The position numbers and the translations under genes were made by a program. The notes under the pieces are model-generated. The model saw nothing but the letters and a program-made list of their open reading frames with translations, was not told the DNA's origin and searched no databases. This document shows positions 39,799 to 45,020 of a stretch of DNA of 45,020 nt, in pieces (positions within the stretch are counted from its first letter, which is position 1; every line of letters starts with the position of its first letter). Source of the stretch: Alphaproteobacteria bacterium (GTDB lineage: Bacteria > Pseudomonadota > Alphaproteobacteria > Micavibrionales > UBA2020); NCBI GenBank assembly GCA_028817795.1, contig JAPPOU010000105.1, positions 1 to 45,020 of the forward strand, in the 5' to 3' direction.

Positions 39799-40256
39799 GG
39801 CAGGTTATGTTCCTTTCTTAACGCCGCCAGAATAGCGGCAGCACCTTTGTCTATAAGCTCATAAACCTTATCAAATCCCGCATCGTTCCCATACCACGGG
39901 TCCGGCACGTCCTGCCCCGGCAAAAACAGGGTGATTTTTTCAGCAAAGACATCCGGCGCCTTGTTCCGCATATGCGTGAAATGGCCGTGATCCATCGCAT
40001 ATATATGGTCAAAATTTTCAAAATCATCCTGCGCAAGAGCGCGTGCCGTCTGGTCTTTTAAACAAACGCCGCGCTTTTTTGCCGTCTTGATACTCCGCGC
40101 ATCCGGCACTTCGCCTGCGTGAAAGGCCTGTATGCCTGCTGAATCAATCATGAAATAATCGCTCAGCCCCGCCGCATCTGCCAAATGGCGCAAAACCCCC
40201 TCAGCCGTTGGCGAGCGGCAGATGTTTCCCGTACAAACGAATAAGACCTTTATCAT
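39795..40256 (-). CDS. Low-molecular-weight protein-tyrosine phosphatase
   Basis: MIKVLFVCTGNICRSPTAEGVLRH; DPWYGNDAGFDKVYELI; start 40256. Confidence 0.95.
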   Translation of the reverse strand: MIKVLFVCTGNICRSPTAEGVLRHLADAAGLSDYFMIDSAGIQAFHAGEVPDARSIKTAKKRGVCLKDQTARALAQDDFENFDHIYAMDHGHFTHMRNKAPDVFAEKITLFLPGQDVPDPWYGNDAGFDKVYELIDKGAAAILAALRKEHNLP

Positions 40257-40293
40257 ACCCCGAAAGACCGTTAGTTTACCGGCACAACCCCAT

Positions 40294-42132
40294 ATGAGGG
40301 AGCTTATTGTGGCATTGAAACCCGCCCGTTTGCAATGGGCAGAAAACGGCACGCTGACAAGCGCGGATTACGGGGATGTGTATTTCCAGCCCCAGGACGC
40401 GGCTGGGGAGTCGCGTTATGTTTTTCTGGATGGCAATAACCTGCCTGCGCGGTTTGCCGCACTGCAGGACAAAACAGCCTTCCATGTTGCAGAGCTGGGA
40501 TTTGGCACAGGGCTAAATTTTCTTTTGACAGCAAAAGCCTTTAAGGACCATGCGCCAAGCAATGCGCGGCTGGTTTACGTGTCATTTGAAAAACATCCTG
40601 TTGCAATAGATGACCTTGCCCGTATTCATGCGCACTGGCCGGAACTGGCGACACTGGCGCAAAATCTTCAAGCGCAATACCCGCCGATGGCAGAGGGAAT
40701 GCACCATATCACGATCGGGAATATGCGCCTGATCCTTGTCTTTGGCGATATCGCAGACACGCTGCCGCAAACGCAGGGGATGTTTGATGCGTGGTATCTT
40801 GACGGCTTTGCCCCTGCAAAAAACCCCGGCATGTGGGATGGCGCGCTTTTCAGGCACATGGCGCTGCGCACACAACCGGACGGCACGGCCGCGACGTTTT
40901 CAGCCGCCGGGCATGTGCGGCGCGGACTGACCGCTGCAGGCTTTACGGTTCAGAAAACAAAAGGCTTTGGCACAAAACGCGACATGACCGTTGCCACAAT
41001 GCCCGGCACAAGCAAAAGCACCAAGACACCCGGAAAAGCCACCGTTCTGGGCGCTGGGCTGGCAGGTTGCGCGGCTGCACGCGCATTGGCTGAAAAAGGC
41101 ATAGCCGTAACAGTGATTGACCGACAGGCCTCTTTTGCCATGGAAACATCGGGGAACCCTTTGGGTGTTTTATACCCAAAGCTGACCGTCGATCCCTCCC
41201 CCATGGGGGCATTTCACATGCACGGTTTTTGCCGCACGCTCTCTTTTCTAAAAGAACGCGCCGTGGAAGGCTGGAAACAATCCGGCGTTTCACACCTGAA
41301 CCTGGCGGCTGAGGATACAGAGCGCACACAAAAACTGTTACAACAAGACACTTACCCTGAAAACATTGCGCAATACGATGAAGGGCGAAATGCGCTGTCA
41401 CAACCCACAGGCGGTTTTTTACCGCCCGCAAGCCTCTGCGCCGCACTTTTAGACCATCCGCATATCAAAACACAGTTCAATACATCTATCGATATACTGC
41501 CCCAAGGCGATGACCCTATTATCATTGCGCTAGGCATGGGCAGCATGGCCTTTGCTGAAACCGCATGGCTGCCGCTGGAGAGCCTGCGCGGGCAGATGAC
41601 GATGATCGCGGCCACGAAAGAAAGTAAAGAACTGGATACGGTCATCTGCCACGATGGCTATATCACCCCCGCCGTCGAGGGCACGCATTACATTGGCGCC
41701 ACCTTTCAAAAAGAACCGCCCGGCACAGCAGGCACACGCCCGGAAGATGACGCGGATAATATTGCGCGATTGCAAAAACACCTACCGCATCTCTTTCCCG
41801 ATACGCCGCGCATTCTTTCATCCCGCGCCGGATACCGCGTCACAACGCCTGATAAGCTGCCCATTATAGGTCGTGCCCCCAATTATGCCGCCTGCATTGA
41901 TGTTTTCGCAGACCTGCGTAAAGGGCAGAACGTCACCGCAGATGTTCCCGTTCATGACAACGTTTATATATCCACAGGATTCGGATCGCATGGCCTTTCA
42001 GGCACCCTGATTGCGGGAGACATTATCGCAGCCCTTATGACAGGCGATGCCCTGCCCGTGCCCAATACCCTGATGCCACATCTTGCGCCGGAGCGATTTA
42101 TATTGCGAGGGTTAAAGCGTGGGAAGATTTAG
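40294..42132 (+). CDS. mnmC: Bifunctional tRNA 5-methylaminomethyl-2-thiouridine biosynthesis protein MnmC
   Basis: N-terminal methyltransferase (HVAELGFGTGLNFLLTAKAF, DAWYLDGFAPAKNPGMW) fused to FAD oxidoreductase (ATVLGAGLAGCAAARALAEKGIAVTVIDRQ). Confidence 0.95.
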   Translation: MRELIVALKPARLQWAENGTLTSADYGDVYFQPQDAAGESRYVFLDGNNLPARFAALQDKTAFHVAELGFGTGLNFLLTAKAFKDHAPSNARLVYVSFEKHPVAIDDLARIHAHWPELATLAQNLQAQYPPMAEGMHHITIGNMRLILVFGDIADTLPQTQGMFDAWYLDGFAPAKNPGMWDGALFRHMALRTQPDGTAATFSAAGHVRRGLTAAGFTVQKTKGFGTKRDMTVATMPGTSKSTKTPGKATVLGAGLAGCAAARALAEKGIAVTVIDRQASFAMETSGNPLGVLYPKLTVDPSPMGAFHMHGFCRTLSFLKERAVEGWKQSGVSHLNLAAEDTERTQKLLQQDTYPENIAQYDEGRNALSQPTGGFLPPASLCAALLDHPHIKTQFNTSIDILPQGDDPIIIALGMGSMAFAETAWLPLESLRGQMTMIAATKESKELDTVICHDGYITPAVEGTHYIGATFQKEPPGTAGTRPEDDADNIARLQKHLPHLFPDTPRILSSRAGYRVTTPDKLPIIGRAPNYAACIDVFADLRKGQNVTADVPVHDNVYISTGFGSHGLSGTLIAGDIIAALMTGDALPVPNTLMPHLAPERFILRGLKRGKI

Positions 42133-42146
42133 GGTCTAACCTCAAT

Positions 42147-42575
42147 TTAACTTTTTAATTGTAGCGCATCCACCAAAGTTTTTGCCAGTTCCTGACGCCT
42201 CTCTAAAGGTAGCCTTTCATACGCCTGGGTATCAAACTCATCCTCTTGGTATCGCGGGATGACATGAAAGTGCAGATGAAAAACATCTTGTCCTGCGGCA
42301 GGCTCATTGTTCTGCCGGATATGAATGCCCTCTGCCGCAAAAGCCTTCTTGACCACCCGTGACAGCAAGCGAAGCGCTGACATGAGTGGCGCATTCAATT
42401 CGTCTGGCAATTCATAAATGTTTTGAACGTGCTGCTTAGGGATAACGAGGACATGGCCATGGTTGCCAGGCTTTTGCTGCAATGATATTTGTCCAATGAC
42501 GTGTTCATTTTCAAATATCGTCAGTGTCGGGTCCGGTCTTTTTTCGATGATCTTGCAAAAGATACATTCAGTCAT
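42147..42575 (-). CDS. HIT-family protein
   Basis: MTECIFCKIIEKRPDPTLTIFENEHV...HLHFHVIPRYQ; ATG 42575 preferred to the track start 42743, which runs into the IS remnant. Confidence 0.92.
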   Translation of the reverse strand: MTECIFCKIIEKRPDPTLTIFENEHVIGQISLQQKPGNHGHVLVIPKQHVQNIYELPDELNAPLMSALRLLSRVVKKAFAAEGIHIRQNNEPAAGQDVFHLHFHVIPRYQEDEFDTQAYERLPLERRQELAKTLVDALQLKS

Positions 42576-42591
42576 GAAATGCTCCAAAGAC

Positions 42592-42795
42592 CTCAATTTA
42601 ACTTTTTGATTGTAGCGTGGCCTCTGTTGTGATTCAACAACAGAGGCCACGCTGCATGAGTAAATTATTTTTGTTGGGCGACCTGCAATGGTCCGCGATA
42701 GAGCCGCAAGCAAAGGGGCCCACGGCGCGTATCTGACCGTCACATCATCAGCGCTGTGTGCCTGATGGCAACAATCTATTTCTGGTTAAATTGAG
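42592..42795 (+). mobile_element. Internally deleted IS5-family-like element (MITE-like remnant)
   Basis: 11-bp perfect terminal inverted repeats CTCAATTTAAC (42592-42602) / GTTAAATTGAG (42785-42795); N-terminal transposase-like MSKLFLLGDLQWSAIEP from ATG 42656; C-terminal-like SAVCLMATIYFWLN* ending at 42794 in another frame. Confidence 0.7.
42615..42652 (+). repeat. 16-bp perfect inverted repeat just upstream of the remnant transposase start
   Basis: GCGTGGCCTCTGTTGT-gattca-ACAACAGAGGCCACGC. Confidence 0.85.
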
Positions 42796-42809
42796 TCTAC
42801 AGCCTAAAA

Positions 42810-44048
42810 TTAAGCTTTCTTTTGCGCCTTAACAGCCTCTTTCAACCGCTCAAGACACGCCGTGCGGCCATGGCGGAAGTCTTCGGCGATCCACCATTCT
42901 TCAACGCTGCGCAAAATCGTGCCGACATCCGGGCCGGAGGGCACACCCAAGCCCAAAATATCTGCAGGTTCAATGGGCAGACGCGGGGCGCGAAAACGCG
43001 TGGCCCAGTCATAAAGATTGGCAAGGTCGTTTTCATCACCTTCTTTCGCCGCCGCCAGCAGCAAAAGATTACGCGCCGTATCGTTACCGGCGCGATATAC
43101 CAGCGCCCGCACCTCTGCATGGTCCATCAATGTGGACACCGGCATGGGTTTTACAATCATGCGCCGCAATTGCCCGGCCTGCACGCCCGATAAACGCAAA
43201 GCAGATACAATGTCATCAATCCCCCCCGGCGTGACATCCAACAGCGCGGCAAGGCGGCGGAGAACGAAGGTGTCGCTATCAAACCTGCGCTCCAACCGTA
43301 CCAATTCTTCCAGCGCGTCAATGCACATGGCTTCGGGCAAAAACTGCGTAACAATCCCCCGCGCCAGCATAATACGCCAAACAGTAGCGCAGTTATCAGC
43401 TTCCAATATCTTCAATGTTTCTTGCCGGATACGCTCTGCCGACAGCCGGCCGATCAATTGCGCTTGCGCGGCGCAAGCGTCCAATGCTCTTTTATCGGGC
43501 GCACCCTTGCCAAAACGCGCCTGAAAGCGGAAAAAACGCAAAATGCGTAAATGGTCTTCCTTGATCCTGTGTTCAGGATCACCCACAAACACCACCCGGC
43601 CAAGGCGTAAATCCTCGATGCCGCCAAAATAATCATAGACCGTGCCCAGCATGTCCGCGAACATGGCGTTGATCGTAAAATCGCGCCGCGCCGCGTCTTT
43701 TTGCCAATCATTGGTAAAGCGCACATCTGCATGACGGCCAAAATTGGCGACATCGACGCGCAGCGTTGTAATCTCAAACGGCTTGCCATTCACAATAGCC
43801 GTTACCGTACCGTGCTTTAACCCTGTGGGCGCGCATTGTATCTTGGCATCTTTTAAACGCGCCATCACTTCGGGCGGCGTCAAGCTTGTCGCGATATCAA
43901 TATCGGCAGAAGGCACATTTGCCACCGCATCGCGTACGCAGCCCCCTGCAAAACGGGCTTTATCGCGGCCCAGCGCGGCCATGACCTTCACCGTTTCGTC
44001 CGCTGCCATCCACGCCACGCGGGATATTTTATGCGTCTTCAATGACAT
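42810..44048 (-). CDS. CCA tRNA nucleotidyltransferase / poly(A) polymerase family
   Basis: RFAGGCVRDAVANVPSADIDIATSLTPPEV; FEITTLRVD; RRDFTINAMFAD; VYDYFGGIEDL; RILRFFRF. Confidence 0.95.
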   Translation of the reverse strand: MSLKTHKISRVAWMAADETVKVMAALGRDKARFAGGCVRDAVANVPSADIDIATSLTPPEVMARLKDAKIQCAPTGLKHGTVTAIVNGKPFEITTLRVDVANFGRHADVRFTNDWQKDAARRDFTINAMFADMLGTVYDYFGGIEDLRLGRVVFVGDPEHRIKEDHLRILRFFRFQARFGKGAPDKRALDACAAQAQLIGRLSAERIRQETLKILEADNCATVWRIMLARGIVTQFLPEAMCIDALEELVRLERRFDSDTFVLRRLAALLDVTPGGIDDIVSALRLSGVQAGQLRRMIVKPMPVSTLMDHAEVRALVYRAGNDTARNLLLLAAAKEGDENDLANLYDWATRFRAPRLPIEPADILGLGVPSGPDVGTILRSVEEWWIAEDFRHGRTACLERLKEAVKAQKKA

Positions 44049-44706
44049 CCAGCAAATTCCTTAGCATCCCGGCGGTTGCGCCCCAAATATGATGTTCATC
44101 CCAATCCATCGCGTAATACTGCAATGTGCCGCCATCCATTTCCGCATGGCGCAGTGATAAAACGCCCGGCGTCCTGACATGGCTGAAGGGCACTTCAAAA
44201 ACGCTATCCACTTCACCGGGATCAATCGTCCACTTCTGTGGCGTGACAATACCAACAACAGGGGTGATATGATAGCCGGTAATCGTGACGTAATGGTCCA
44301 GCTCGCCAATCACGCGCACACCTGTAGGCACAAGACCCACTTCCTCCCATGCTTCCCTGAGCGCGGTGGCAATCGCATCACTGTCTTCCGGATCGCGCCG
44401 CCCACCGGGAAAGCTGACCTGCCCCGCATGCGTCGACAAATGACCCGCTCGCCTGGTGAACAGCACACGCGGCACACCGCCCGCCAGCAACACCGGCACC
44501 AGCACGGCCGACTCGCGCAGCTTACGCCCCTTGATAACGGCATTTTGGTCTTGCCGCCGCTGCGGCACATAGGTAGACAAGCGCGCCGTCAGCAAAGCAT
44601 CGGAAATATCCTGCGCGTCATTGTTATCTGGCATTGAAAAATCGTGCGGTTTCATATCCCATATACATACGCTGTTTTCATGCCCCGTTTCCACCCCCGC
44701 GCCCAT
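44029..44706 (-). CDS. NUDIX hydrolase (CoA pyrophosphatase-like)
   Basis: GQVSFPGGRRDPEDSDAIATALREAWEEVGL NUDIX box; start probably internal (MKPHDFSMPD). Confidence 0.92.
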   Translation of the reverse strand: MGAGVETGHENSVCIWDMKPHDFSMPDNNDAQDISDALLTARLSTYVPQRRQDQNAVIKGRKLRESAVLVPVLLAGGVPRVLFTRRAGHLSTHAGQVSFPGGRRDPEDSDAIATALREAWEEVGLVPTGVRVIGELDHYVTITGYHITPVVGIVTPQKWTIDPGEVDSVFEVPFSHVRTPGVLSLRHAEMDGGTLQYYAMDWDEHHIWGATAGMLRNLLDVIEDA

Positions 44707-44806
44707 ACCGCCATATTATGTCGCATAAAAGGTGTTTTTCATTATCGTAATATTTGAACCTTTGCGTGATCGCGTCCATACTGCATGAAGCGAAAGGAAA
44801 CCCGCC

Positions 44807-45020
44807 ATGTCCGTCACCCCCCTGACCGCCGAAATGACTGCTGAACTGGAAAAAGATGTCCCTACCCTTTCCGATAAGCTGCGGCAGGCACGTCAAAGCG
44901 TGCACACCGTGATTTTCGGGCAAGAGGAAGTTGTGGACCTGTGCCTGACCGCCATTTTATCCGGCGGGCATTTTCTGCTGCTTGGTCTGCCCGGCCTTGG
45001 CAAGACAAAACTGGTGGAAA
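44807..45020 (+). CDS. MoxR-family AAA ATPase, N-terminal fragment truncated by the window end
   Basis: Translated from ATG 44807: MSVTPLTAEMTAELEKDVPTLSDKLRQARQSVHTVIFGQEEVVDLCLTAILSGGHFLLLGLPGLGKTKLVE; absent from the ORF track because it has no stop in the window. Confidence 0.88.
   Translation, partial: MSVTPLTAEMTAELEKDVPTLSDKLRQARQSVHTVIFGQEEVVDLCLTAILSGGHFLLLGLPGLGKTKLVE

Noticed and set aside
42576-42743. N-terminal extension of the HIT ORF
   Set aside because: Read through the IS remnant; HIT homology starts at MTECIFCK (42575).

Overview
The window looks like a chromosomal segment of an alphaproteobacterium with a compact gene layout; I cannot assign a genus from sequence alone. 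The housekeeping backbone includes ffh-rpsP-rimM-trmD, rplS, leuC/leuD/leuB, a PfkB kinase, an NfeD-slipin pair, rimO, pheS, aroE-coaE-dnaQ, tRNA-Ser(GCT), gatC-gatA-pip-gatB, ruvX, mnmC, cca/pcnB, a NUDIX gene and the start of a MoxR-type ATPase. Interspersed are accessory insertions. These are: (i) a four-gene tandem ankyrin-repeat operon whose products share a basic C-terminal tail and whose promoter carries a perfect 18-bp palindrome; (ii) an FNR / membrane protein / 2Fe-2S ferredoxin operon with ATGA-type overlaps; (iii) a Rieske oxygenase and two distantly similar orphan proteins lying between trmD and rplS; (iv) an AT-rich MtlR-like gene between leuC and leuD; (v) two small standalone proteins with a peptidase-inhibitor-I9-like ending; (vi) an internally deleted IS5-family remnant next to a HIT gene; (vii) three multi-hairpin intergenic elements. 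All calls come from reading the sequence and the supplied ORF translations, with no database searches.
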